Assembly (NCBI GenBank): GCA_937895695.1
Contig: CALBLM010000192.1
Coordinates: 1-35,704, forward strand
Length of the DNA stretch: 35,704 bases
Direction of reading: 5' to 3'
Source: an uncultured Megasphaera sp.
GTDB lineage: Bacteria > Bacillota > Negativicutes > Veillonellales > Megasphaeraceae
The notes under the pieces are model-generated. The model ran no database searches. It was not told the DNA's origin and was given only the letters and a program-made list of their open reading frames with translations. Below, piece by piece: positions 1-6,940 of the stretch. A program made the translations under genes and the position numbers. The stretch's first letter is position 1; every line of letters starts with the position of its first letter.

Positions 1-770
1 ATGACAACATGACGATACGGATCTTGTCCTTCACTTTCAGTCCGCACATGTTCTTCATTTTGTAAGGCCACATGAATGATCTTGCGTTCATAGCCATTCA
101 TCGGTTCTAAAACAACTTTTTCGCCACTTCGTTTAACCCGGCCAGCCAAGCGTTCTGCTAACTGCTTCAATGTTTCTTCCCGACGATGACGGTAATTTTC
201 TACATCAAGCATAATGAAATGACGAGTTTCCTGCCCTTGATTGGTTGTAAGATTGGTCAAATATTGGAGGGCATCCAACGTCTGTCCATGTTTTCCAATC
301 AAAATGCCTAAATTTTTGCCATGAAGATGAAGGATAATTTTATCTTCTTTAATCATCTTTTCAATCATAACATCAATGCCCATATTCTGTAAAACTTCCA
401 ATAAAAAGTCTTTTGCTTTAGTTGCTGCTTCTTCGGCAGTATATGTTTCTGTAACAGTTGCCGATTCCGTTGAAGCAACATCATCAGTTGCATCCGCATT
501 GGATGGGGCAGAAACCATCGGCTGTTCTTTTTTTACAACAGCTTCCGATTTCGTTTCTTTTATGTGTTCGGGTACAGCAGATACTGGCTGGGCAGATTTC
601 GTTTTTTCCGTAAGACGAACAACAGCCGGCTTACTTCCAAATCCCAAAAAACCGCTTTTAGGTTCTGCTAATACCTCAATATTTACTTCTTCTTTAATTT
701 TCCCGAGACGAACCAAGCCGGAACGAATGGCATCTTCAATTGTCTTACCTGTTGCTTCAATGCTACTCAT
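1..770 (-). CDS. jag: Jag/KhpB (EloR) RNA-binding protein, 3'-truncated by window edge
   Basis: Read from the reverse complement, an ORF opens with MSSIEATGKTIEDAI and runs off the left edge after about 256 residues. It has the Jag order of domains: an N-terminal Jag_N region (about 1-50, with GFLGFG), a low-complexity Ala/Thr/Glu linker, a KH domain with the GKNLGILIGKHGQTLDALQ loop, and an R3H domain with NGYERKIIHVAL near the break. Only a few C-terminal residues should be missing. The family binds RNA and, in other Firmicutes, works with KhpA in cell elongation and division. The ATG overlaps the yidC stop by 4 bases (ATGA), so translation is probably coupled, which is the usual arrangement for this pair. 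Product assignment is firm; the role in this organism is inferred from the family. Confidence 0.93.
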   Translation of the reverse strand, partial: MSSIEATGKTIEDAIRSGLVRLGKIKEEVNIEVLAEPKSGFLGFGSKPAVVRLTEKTKSAQPVSAVPEHIKETKSEAVVKKEQPMVSAPSNADATDDVASTESATVTETYTAEEAATKAKDFLLEVLQNMGIDVMIEKMIKEDKIILHLHGKNLGILIGKHGQTLDALQYLTNLTTNQGQETRHFIMLDVENYRHRREETLKQLAERLAGRVKRSGEKVVLEPMNGYERKIIHVALQNEEHVRTESEGQDPYRHVV

Positions 771-1453
771 GCCTGCGCTCCTCTCTTCTTTTTACCATGA
801 AACATGATAATCTGCTGTACCCATTGGAATACATTGGAAATAACCCAATAAATAACCAATCCGCTTGGGAAGCTTAAGCTAATCCAGCCAATAAACAACG
901 GCATAATAATCTGCATAATTTTTTGTTGTTTAGCCTGGGCATCAGAAGCGGCTACTTGAGCACCGCTCATCTGCTTTTGAATACCAAACGTAGAAATTGC
1001 AGACAACACCGGCATAATATATGTTGGATCTGCCTGGCCTAAACTTGGCAGCCACAAAAATTGTGCAAAGTTAGGATCATACGGATATTCCCGCAATGCC
1101 CAGAAAATAGAAATCAAGAATGGCATTTGAATCAGAATAGGTAAACATCCAGACAATGGATTTACTCCAGTTTCTTTATAGAGTTTAGCCATTTCTTCTT
1201 GCATCTTTTTCTGATTGCCTTTATATTTCTGCTGCAATGCTTTAATTTTCGGCTGTAAGGTCTGCATGCCTTCCATCGACCGAATCTGTTTAGCCGTAAG
1301 CGGTGACAATATTAACTTAATAATAAGCGTCAGCATAATGATAGCCAAGCCGTAGCTAGGATATCCGATATGTTGCGTGAATGCATAACAGTAATCCATG
1401 AAGGTTGTCATAATCTGCGTCAGGATATCTGCTATTCCACTAAAAAATCCCAA
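767..1453 (-). CDS. yidC: YidC/Oxa1 membrane protein insertase, short form
   Basis: The protein is about 228 residues with the YidC/Oxa1 core. It has a first helix near MTTFMDYCYAF, the cytoplasmic coiled region KIKALQQKYKGNQKKM, the PILIQMPFLISIFWAL segment, and C-terminal helices ending with a basic tail (KKKR). It inserts proteins into the inner membrane alone or with SecYEG. It lacks the large periplasmic P1 domain of proteobacterial YidC although the organism appears to have an outer membrane. The frame is open from a TTG at 1462, but that codon abuts the AGGAG. The next in-frame TTG at 1453 sits 9 bases from AGGAG and is the better start. No lipobox cysteine is visible at the N-terminus, unlike SpoIIIJ. 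It lies between yidD and jag in the rpmH operon. Confidence 0.93.
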   Translation of the reverse strand: MGFFSGIADILTQIMTTFMDYCYAFTQHIGYPSYGLAIIMLTLIIKLILSPLTAKQIRSMEGMQTLQPKIKALQQKYKGNQKKMQEEMAKLYKETGVNPLSGCLPILIQMPFLISIFWALREYPYDPNFAQFLWLPSLGQADPTYIMPVLSAISTFGIQKQMSGAQVAASDAQAKQQKIMQIIMPLFIGWISLSFPSGLVIYWVISNVFQWVQQIIMFHGKKKRGAQA

Positions 1454-1517
1454 TACTCTCAACTCCTGTCGGGTAAAAAAATACGTTCAGCCAGCCTTTA
1501 TTTCATCTGACCGAATA

Positions 1518-1727
1518 TTACGGTACAGGATCATATCCGCCTTTATGAAAGGGATGGCATTTCAAAATGCGCCTTATTGCTAAATAACTCCCTTTCACAG
1601 CACCGTATTTCTGCAGCGCTTCCAGCGCATATGCAGAACAAGTAGGGTAAAACCGGCAGCATGGCGGTTTTAATGGTGATATACAGGTTCGATAAAACTG
1701 TATAAGGATGATAAGAAACTGTTTCAT
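1518..1727 (-). CDS. yidD: YidD membrane protein insertion efficiency factor
   Basis: This 69-residue protein carries the family pattern: a short amphipathic N-terminus (MKQFLIILIQFYRTCISPL), then PPCCRFYPTCSAYALEAL, the GAVKGSYLAIRRILKCHPF segment and the terminal GGYDPVP. The conserved cysteines and the HPFHKGGYDPVP ending identify it. YidD is a small membrane-associated protein that assists YidC-dependent insertion. It starts 6 bases after the rnpA stop and is followed 64 bases later by yidC, the standard order rpmH-rnpA-yidD-yidC-jag. A 64-residue ORF in another frame over the same DNA is a shadow. Confidence 0.95.
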   Translation of the reverse strand: MKQFLIILIQFYRTCISPLKPPCCRFYPTCSAYALEALQKYGAVKGSYLAIRRILKCHPFHKGGYDPVP

Positions 1728-1733
1728 GCATCA

Positions 1734-2087
1734 TCACTTCTTTTGCAATACCTTAGCATGCCGGAAGAGCTGCATAATGCTGCGTTCAGCCTGTTCATAT
1801 CCAGCATATTTTAATTTACTGCGTCCAATAAGGATTAAATCAACGCCTTGAATGAGTTCGAATTGATGAAGACGATATACTTCCTTCATCAATCGCCGAC
1901 AACGATTACGTTCTACGGCACATCCAATTTTTTTGCCCGTTACAAACCCCATACGGGCAGGCTGTTTAGGAGAACGGGGTAATACGTATAAAACAGCCAG
2001 TTTATTTACATAAGACCGGCCATGTCGATATACAAATTGATATTCCCGATTCTTAGTCAGTCGTTTTTCTTTTTTTAGTTCATACAT
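1734..2087 (-). CDS. rnpA: Ribonuclease P protein component
   Basis: The protein is 117 residues, the normal length for the family. Recognisable features are the N-terminal RLTKNREYQFVYRHGRSYV, the strand RMGFVTGKKIGCAVERNRCRR containing the conserved RNR-type basic motif (VERNRCRRLMKE), and a basic C-terminus. It binds RNase P RNA and helps 5' maturation of tRNA precursors. It is the second gene of the rpmH operon. The 72-base gap from rpmH contains a strong inverted repeat (2114-2146). Confidence 0.95.
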   Translation of the reverse strand: MYELKKEKRLTKNREYQFVYRHGRSYVNKLAVLYVLPRSPKQPARMGFVTGKKIGCAVERNRCRRLMKEVYRLHQFELIQGVDLILIGRSKLKYAGYEQAERSIMQLFRHAKVLQKK

Positions 2088-2113
2088 TCATTTTGTCCTA
2101 AAAATGCCAGAAA

Positions 2114-2146
2114 AACAGAAAAATTCCATGATGGAACTTTTCTGTT
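2114..2146 (-). repeat. Inverted repeat (RNA hairpin) between rpmH and rnpA
   Basis: Arms 2114-2129 and 2131-2146 are complementary over 16 bases with a single G-U-type mismatch. Allowing a realistic loop leaves a stem of about 14 pairs. On the minus-strand transcript it lies between the rpmH stop and the rnpA start. There is no clean U-run directly after it, so an RNA-processing or partial-termination role is more likely than a full terminator. Confidence 0.6.
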
Positions 2147-2159
2147 CATCTTGTAATGA

Positions 2160-2294
2160 TTAAGCGGAGAGTTTCTTTCTGCCTTTCATACGACGTTTTT
2201 TCAAAACCATGCGGCCGCCTTTTGTTTTCATTCTTTCACGGAAGCCATGTGTTCTTTTTCTCCACAATTTATTCGGCTGATATGTCTGTTTCAA
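2160..2294 (-). CDS. rpmH: 50S ribosomal protein L34
   Basis: A 44-residue highly basic protein beginning MKQTYQPNKLWRKRTHGF, followed by RERMKTKGGRMVLKKRR and ending GRKKLSA. This is the full L34 signature and length. It starts with TTG at 2294, supported by an AGGAGG ribosome binding site at 2303-2308. It is the first gene of the operon read leftward from the origin, 50 bases downstream of a consensus promoter at 2352-2380. It is part of the large ribosomal subunit. Confidence 0.97.
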   Translation of the reverse strand: MKQTYQPNKLWRKRTHGFRERMKTKGGRMVLKKRRMKGRKKLSA

Positions 2295-2351
2295 TATAGA
2301 CACCTCCTTTGTCTCAATAGACAGTCAATGAATTTACACCATAACAGCATA

Positions 2352-2380
2352 ATTATAGTAAAAAAGAAATATGCTGTCAA
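2352..2380 (-). promoter_or_regulatory. Sigma-A promoter of the rpmH-rnpA-yidD-yidC-jag operon
   Basis: On the minus strand TTGACA (2380-2375) is followed after exactly 17 bases by TATAAT (2357-2352), a perfect consensus housekeeping promoter. Its start site should fall near 2345, about 50 bases before rpmH. The inverted repeat ACAGCATA (2344-2351) / TATGCTGT (2370-2377) straddles the -10 region and the -35 edge and could be an operator. Confidence 0.88.
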
Positions 2381-2399
2381 TTACTTTTTTTAGCTTTCT

Positions 2400-2694
2400 C
2401 AATATGCGTATCCTATACTATGCTTTTTTCGCATATTAAGTACTATACCTCTGATAATTAATTTTAATAAATCTTCTTCCCATGCGTATCGTTTTGTTGT
2501 AAAATGTGGATAGATGTGAGTGTGGATAAAAAATGAGTCTATCAACAGGTTATCCACACTTTGTGGATAACCTGTTTAACAGTCGGAAATTCGATATTTA
2601 TCGTATTTCCGCTTTTTTCAACTCTTAATTATGCACTTATCCACAAAACGATATATCAACATATCCACAATATATACGACAGGAAGGATGCATT
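2400..2694 (+). other. oriC, upstream DnaA-box cluster (rpmH-dnaA intergenic)
   Basis: This gene-free stretch holds DnaA boxes: TGTGGATAA at 2521-2529 and 2562-2570, TTATCCACA at 2550-2558 and 2637-2645, and one-mismatch boxes at 2505-2513 (TGTGGATAG), 2629-2637 (TTATGCACT) and 2661-2669 (ATATCCACA). Two of them form a perfect 15-bp inverted repeat (2544-2558 / 2562-2576, 3-base spacer). An AATATGCG/CGCATATT pair lies at 2401-2408 / 2430-2437. Together with the cluster after dnaA this makes a bipartite origin of the Bacillus type. The dnaA promoter must also lie here. I see only a weak candidate (TAAAAT near 2500). Confidence 0.88.
2584..2618 (+). terminator. Terminator-like hairpin in the dnaA leader
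   Basis: The arms CGGAAATTCGAT (2584-2595) and ATCGTATTTCCG (2600-2611) pair with one mismatch around a 4-base loop and are followed by CTTTTTTC. On the plus strand this has the form of an intrinsic terminator or attenuator, about 75 bases before the dnaA start. It directly follows the DnaA-box palindrome. Function is inferred from shape only. Confidence 0.5.
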
Positions 2695-4212
2695 ATGGAA
2701 TCAATGGAGTTAGCCACGTTATGGACAGGCATGCTTGCGGAACTAAAAAAATCTCTCCCCCTACTTTTATACATGAATTGGTTTGAATCATCACTCATAC
2801 CGCTTTCATATAAAAACAATGAATTAGTTTTAGCAACAACACAACAATTTATTCTTACTTTTATAAACAAAAACTATGTCACCTTATTAAATGACGTAGC
2901 ACAAAAAGTAACGGGACAACCTATAAAAGTCCATATTAGCTTAATGAATGACCCTGCAGTCATGCCATCTGCATCACCATCATCTGCATCAATCCCTGCA
3001 GATGACCTATATGAAACAGTTCATATAAAAGATGCATCCACACAAAAAAAAGTAGAATGGGTACAACCAGAACTACCGGTAACAGAGACTTCATCATCTA
3101 TGCAGCAACCAACATTGTTTACAGTAAAACAAGCAGAAAAAATCACGCCACCATCAGATATTCATCAAGAAACAAATTTAAATCCCAATTATACATTTGA
3201 AAATTTTATTGTCGGCAATAGTAATCGCGTTCCTTACACATTTGCAACAACAGTTGCCGATGCGCCGGCCCAAAAATATAATCCATTATATATATATGGC
3301 GACAGTGGTTTAGGAAAAACCCACTTGATGCATGCCATTGGCAATCGAATTTTACAAAAATTTCCACACATGCGTCTTCGCTGCATAACCAGTGAAGATT
3401 TTGTTAACGATTTTATTCAATCTATCCAAGATAAAAGTACAGAAAACTTCCGACAGCAATACCGAAATATCGATGTACTTCTTGTCGATGATATTCAATT
3501 TTTAGGATTTGGCGAAAAAGACAGTTCCAAAGAAGAATTTTTCCATACCTTTAATAAGCTGTATCAAGGACAAAAACAAATGATTTTTACCAGTGATAGA
3601 GCTCCTCAGGATATCAATAAACTGGAAGATCGGCTTCGTTCCCGATTCCAAAGCGGAATGGTTACTTGGATAGATCCGCCTGATTTAGAAACACGTATTG
3701 CAATCTTACGAACATGGGCACAAAAACAGGGTATTACGATTGAAAACGAAGCTATTACGTATATTGCTACGAATGGTAGTGAAAATATCCGTGAATTATC
3801 GGGAGCATTTAACAATGTCGTATATTTAGCCTCTGTAGAAGATGCACGTACGATAACTGCAAAACATGCTCATCGTGCTTTGCAATATTTAGTAAAAAAT
3901 AAAGAAGAAAAGAAATATATTACGATTGATGAAATTACGACAGCTGTATGTTCGTTTTATAATGTAAATTATAAAGAATTAATGGGTAAGAAAAAAACGA
4001 AATATATTGCCTTGCCACGGCAAATAGCGATGTACTTATGTCGTGAATTAACAGGTAATACGTATCCTCATATTGGAACTGCTTTTAATGGTCGAGATCA
4101 TACAACGGTTATGCATGCTTGTATGAAAGTCATGAAATTAATGGAAAAAGATAGTAATTTTAAAAAATCGATTGAAGATCTGCAAAATAAAATTAAGGGT
4201 GTGGATAAATAA
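2695..4212 (+). CDS. dnaA: Chromosomal replication initiator protein DnaA
   Basis: The protein is 505 residues, somewhat longer than Bacillus DnaA because of a long linker. Domain I (1-80) is for oligomerisation and helicase contacts. Domain II (about 85-165) is a low-complexity Ser/Ala/Gln/Glu linker. Domain III is the AAA+ ATPase, with Walker A GDSGLGKT at 202-209, Walker B LLVDD at 262-266 and sensor IFTSDR at 297-302. Domain IV is DNA-binding, with the signature DHTTVMHA at 468-475. The start at ATG 2695 follows AGGAAGG. It binds boxes on both sides of its own gene, so autoregulation is likely. It melts the origin and loads the helicase. Confidence 0.98.
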   Translation: MESMELATLWTGMLAELKKSLPLLLYMNWFESSLIPLSYKNNELVLATTQQFILTFINKNYVTLLNDVAQKVTGQPIKVHISLMNDPAVMPSASPSSASIPADDLYETVHIKDASTQKKVEWVQPELPVTETSSSMQQPTLFTVKQAEKITPPSDIHQETNLNPNYTFENFIVGNSNRVPYTFATTVADAPAQKYNPLYIYGDSGLGKTHLMHAIGNRILQKFPHMRLRCITSEDFVNDFIQSIQDKSTENFRQQYRNIDVLLVDDIQFLGFGEKDSSKEEFFHTFNKLYQGQKQMIFTSDRAPQDINKLEDRLRSRFQSGMVTWIDPPDLETRIAILRTWAQKQGITIENEAITYIATNGSENIRELSGAFNNVVYLASVEDARTITAKHAHRALQYLVKNKEEKKYITIDEITTAVCSFYNVNYKELMGKKKTKYIALPRQIAMYLCRELTGNTYPHIGTAFNGRDHTTVMHACMKVMKLMEKDSNFKKSIEDLQNKIKGVDK

Positions 4213-4362
4213 GATGATAGTCTGTAGATAATTTGTGGATATTTTAAAATTCCAAAAAAAAAGTGGATTTGTGGATAAGAAAAAACAATTTATCCACAAG
4301 TTATACACATTTGTGGATAGCTTAAAATTGCTCCTTTTATCCACTTATCCACAAATCCACAG
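4200..4362 (+). other. oriC, dnaA-dnaN DnaA-box cluster
   Basis: At least eight boxes or near-boxes are packed here. TGTGGATAA lies at 4200-4208 (overlapping the dnaA stop) and 4270-4278. TTATCCACA lies at 4290-4298 and 4345-4353, and TTATACACA at 4301-4309. Variants are at 4234-4242, 4312-4320, 4337-4345 and 4353-4361. Orientation is mixed, with the last three in one direction facing the AT-rich side. This is the core DnaA assembly platform of the origin. Confidence 0.9.
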
Positions 4363-4420
4363 CCTCTACTACTATGACTACTATTTTTTTAATTTACTTA
4401 AACTAAAAAACTAAGCGCAG
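4363..4420 (+). other. DnaA-trio-like repeat and AT-rich unwinding region
   Basis: Right after the last DnaA box and a short GCC the plus strand reads CTA CTA CTA TGA CTA CTA (4366-4383), then runs of T and A to about 4412. Read 3' to 5' on the other strand this is GAT repeats, the DnaA-trio pattern described in Bacillus subtilis for loading DnaA onto single-stranded DNA. The position (boxes, short GC stretch, trios, AT-rich tract) matches the basal unwinding module. Identification is by pattern; no melting data are available. Confidence 0.75.
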
Positions 4421-4436
4421 AAAAGGGGATACATCA

Positions 4437-5552
4437 ATGAAACTGAAACTAAAAAAAGAAGACTTAAACAAGGGCTTACAAACAGTCCAAAAAGTAGCTC
4501 AAAACAAAAGCAATAATCTATCTTCTGAAAATGGACTACTAATTAAAGCAATCAATAATGTCATCGAATTTCAAGCAAACGATTATGATATGGGCATCAA
4601 AACAATCGTCCCTGGAATTATTGAAGAAAGCGGTGAAGCATTTATCGCTAATCCGTATTTAATGGAACTAACAAGAAAACTACCCAGCGATGAAATTGAA
4701 ATTATCAAAGAAGATGCTGATACACAATTAATCATCAAAGGCGGAAAGTTAAAATTTGAATGTCTAACAATGAATCCTAATGATTTTACAGAAGTAGAAA
4801 TCGTCGAAAATGGATATGCCCATTTTCAAACAACTAGTGTTATTATGAAAGATCTGATTGATAATACTTCCTACGCTTGTGCAACCGATGTAGCTCGTCC
4901 TATTTTTATGGGCACTTTTTTAGATGTACAACATAATACGATGTCAATGGTTGCTACCGATACCCATCGATTGGCTTTAAAATCTGCTTCGTTAGAAAAA
5001 CCACTGGAAACAGCTCTTCAAGCAGTGATTCCCAGTCGGTTGTTAGCTGAAATTTCAAGGCAATTACCAACAGATATTCCAGAAACTGTTGAAATTACAG
5101 CGGTTCGTAGTTATTTAGCGATTAAATTTGGTAATGTATACATTCGAACTCGGTTAATCGAAGGAGAATTTCCGAATTATCGCCGCGTTATTCCGACGGA
5201 TTTTCAATGTACCCTTACCATTGACCGGGCAGCATTTACAGGTGCTGTTGAACGAGCATCAATTGTAGCTAAAGATGCACAGTATAATGTAATCAATTTT
5301 GTGATAACGGAAAATGAAATTAAATTAATGAGTCAGCATCCGGATTATGGAACCATAGAAGATTCTGTTCCTTGCCAAATGGAAGGAGAACCTTTGGATA
5401 TTTCCTTTAATGGAAAATTTATTTTAGATATGTTAAAACATTGTCATGATGATGAAGTTGTTTTAAAATTACGTAAAAACAGTCCAATGTTAGTACAAGA
5501 TAAGGGACAAACGGATTGTGTATTTGTTGTAACACCAATGAGGACTAAATAA
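4437..5552 (+). CDS. dnaN: DNA polymerase III beta sliding clamp
   Basis: A 371-residue protein with the three-fold repeated clamp architecture, starting MKLKLKKEDLNKGLQ. Family motifs include VATDTHRLALK near the middle of the second domain, EGEFPNYRRVIP, and the C-terminal LVQDKGQTDCVFVVTPMR (the usual ending is close to YLVMPMR). The clamp encircles DNA and tethers polymerase III. The start is ATG 4437 behind AAAAGGGG. It follows the dnaA-dnaN origin segment and runs without a gap into yaaA. Confidence 0.97.
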   Translation: MKLKLKKEDLNKGLQTVQKVAQNKSNNLSSENGLLIKAINNVIEFQANDYDMGIKTIVPGIIEESGEAFIANPYLMELTRKLPSDEIEIIKEDADTQLIIKGGKLKFECLTMNPNDFTEVEIVENGYAHFQTTSVIMKDLIDNTSYACATDVARPIFMGTFLDVQHNTMSMVATDTHRLALKSASLEKPLETALQAVIPSRLLAEISRQLPTDIPETVEITAVRSYLAIKFGNVYIRTRLIEGEFPNYRRVIPTDFQCTLTIDRAAFTGAVERASIVAKDAQYNVINFVITENEIKLMSQHPDYGTIEDSVPCQMEGEPLDISFNGKFILDMLKHCHDDEVVLKLRKNSPMLVQDKGQTDCVFVVTPMRTK

Positions 5553-5768
5553 ATGGAAAAAATAAAAATTGAAACCGATATGATACAGTTAGACCAATTT
5601 ATGAAATGGGCCAGTATTTTGCAGAGTGGCGGAGAAATTCGATTTTTACTAGATGAGAATAGAATTTATATTAATGGAACTTTATGCAACGCCAAGCGCA
5701 AAAAGCTTTACCCAGGAGACATTGTGGAAATTAAAGACGTAGGTACATATGAAATAGTTGGTGCATAA
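5553..5768 (+). CDS. yaaA: S4-domain RNA-binding protein YaaA
   Basis: A 71-residue single S4-like domain, with FMKWASILQSGGEIRFLL, then INGTLCNAKRKKLYPGDIVEI. This matches the small YaaA protein always found between dnaN and recF in Firmicutes. Its ATG begins on the base after the dnaN stop codon and its own stop is two bases before recF, so it is probably translated by coupling. It presumably binds RNA; its exact job is not well defined in the family. Confidence 0.93.
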   Translation: MEKIKIETDMIQLDQFMKWASILQSGGEIRFLLDENRIYINGTLCNAKRKKLYPGDIVEIKDVGTYEIVGA

Positions 5769-5770
5769 AT

Positions 5771-6940
5771 ATGAACATACAGTCCATTCGTCTTCACCAA
5801 TTCCGGAACTATAAACAAGAAGAAATATCATTTCCAAAATCTATTATTATCCTTTATGGAAAAAACGGACAGGGAAAAACGAATTTACTGGAAGCGTTAT
5901 ATATGGGAGGAATTGGTAAATCCTATCGAGGTATAGCTGATTCAGATTTAATCCAATGGGATTGTCATGATGCTAGCGTTATTATTAATTTTTTTCGCAA
6001 TGGCGTAGAACAACAGATAAAAATTATTATATCTAAACTCGCTAAAAAAGAGTTGTGGATTAATGAAACCAAGGTGTCTCAGCGGGAGCTGGTGGGCACG
6101 TTAAACGAAGTCGTATTTTCTCCGGAAGATTTGCAGCTTATCAAAGGAAGCCCTTCTTTACGACGCCGTTTTATGGACATGGAAATATCCCAGGTAAATC
6201 CTACATATTATCGAGAATTGCTGCAATATAATCGGGCTATTTCTCAACGCAATCTATTGTTAAAAAAAATGAAATATGAAGGCCCGTTTTCGATAGAAGA
6301 ATGGGATCATCAGATTGCTTCTTTTGCTGCAGCGATTGTAAAAAAAAGAATAGCAGCTCTTCATAAAATCAGTTTTCTTTCCGGCGTGATTCATCGACGC
6401 CTTACCAAAGGCAGAGAGAGTCTGACCATGTCGTATATACAGCCTTATGATGGTATACATGATGCCAAGAAGGATTATCGCTGTGATGCATCATGGTATT
6501 ATCAATTGCTGCAGGAACACTTAATGGAAGATATACATCGTATGTCAACGTCCATAGGACCTCATCGTGATGATTTGGGATTTGCTGTTGATGGGGCAGA
6601 TTTAAAAAAATTTGGATCTCAAGGACAGCAGCGTACGGCTGTATTGGCTTTAAAACTGTCGGAGTTGGAGTATGTGAAGTCGGAAACAGGAGAATATCCG
6701 GTATTATTGCTCGATGATGTCATGAGTGAGCTAGATGCGGTACGGCGTGAGGCCTTATTGGAATTTGTTCGTGAGCGTATTCAGACATTTATTACGACAA
6801 CGGAGCCAATTATTTTTGAATCCATACCAGGATATCATTATCTCTGTATTGAAAAGGGTCGGGTAAAAGACAATGAACGAACGGACACATACATTGGAAA
6901 AAGCGGGAATGGCGATTCCGAAAATACTAGAAGAACATAA
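5771..6940 (+). CDS. recF: DNA replication and repair protein RecF
   Basis: A 389-residue ABC/SMC-like ATPase. Walker A is GKNGQGKT near residue 30. The central region contains FSPEDLQLIKGSPSLRRRF. The signature motif is KFGSQGQQRTAVLAL, and Walker B is LLLDDVMSELD. The protein helps load RecA at gaps through RecOR. It is about 20 residues longer than typical RecF; the extra C-terminal tail overlaps the start of the next gene by 68 bases, and its sequence (rich in Thr, Asn, Glu, Arg) is not conserved-looking. It is the fourth gene of the dnaA cluster. Confidence 0.96.
   Translation: MNIQSIRLHQFRNYKQEEISFPKSIIILYGKNGQGKTNLLEALYMGGIGKSYRGIADSDLIQWDCHDASVIINFFRNGVEQQIKIIISKLAKKELWINETKVSQRELVGTLNEVVFSPEDLQLIKGSPSLRRRFMDMEISQVNPTYYRELLQYNRAISQRNLLLKKMKYEGPFSIEEWDHQIASFAAAIVKKRIAALHKISFLSGVIHRRLTKGRESLTMSYIQPYDGIHDAKKDYRCDASWYYQLLQEHLMEDIHRMSTSIGPHRDDLGFAVDGADLKKFGSQGQQRTAVLALKLSELEYVKSETGEYPVLLLDDVMSELDAVRREALLEFVRERIQTFITTTEPIIFESIPGYHYLCIEKGRVKDNERTDTYIGKSGNGDSENTRRT

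Noticed and set aside
376..807. 143-codon plus-strand ORF over the jag region
   Set aside because: It is antisense to a clear jag reading frame, lacks a ribosome site, and its composition (Ser/Ala runs) reflects the opposite strand.
2544..2576. Reading the DnaA-box palindrome as a plain transcription terminator
   Set aside because: No T run follows it, and both arms contain consensus DnaA boxes; a binding-site role explains it better.
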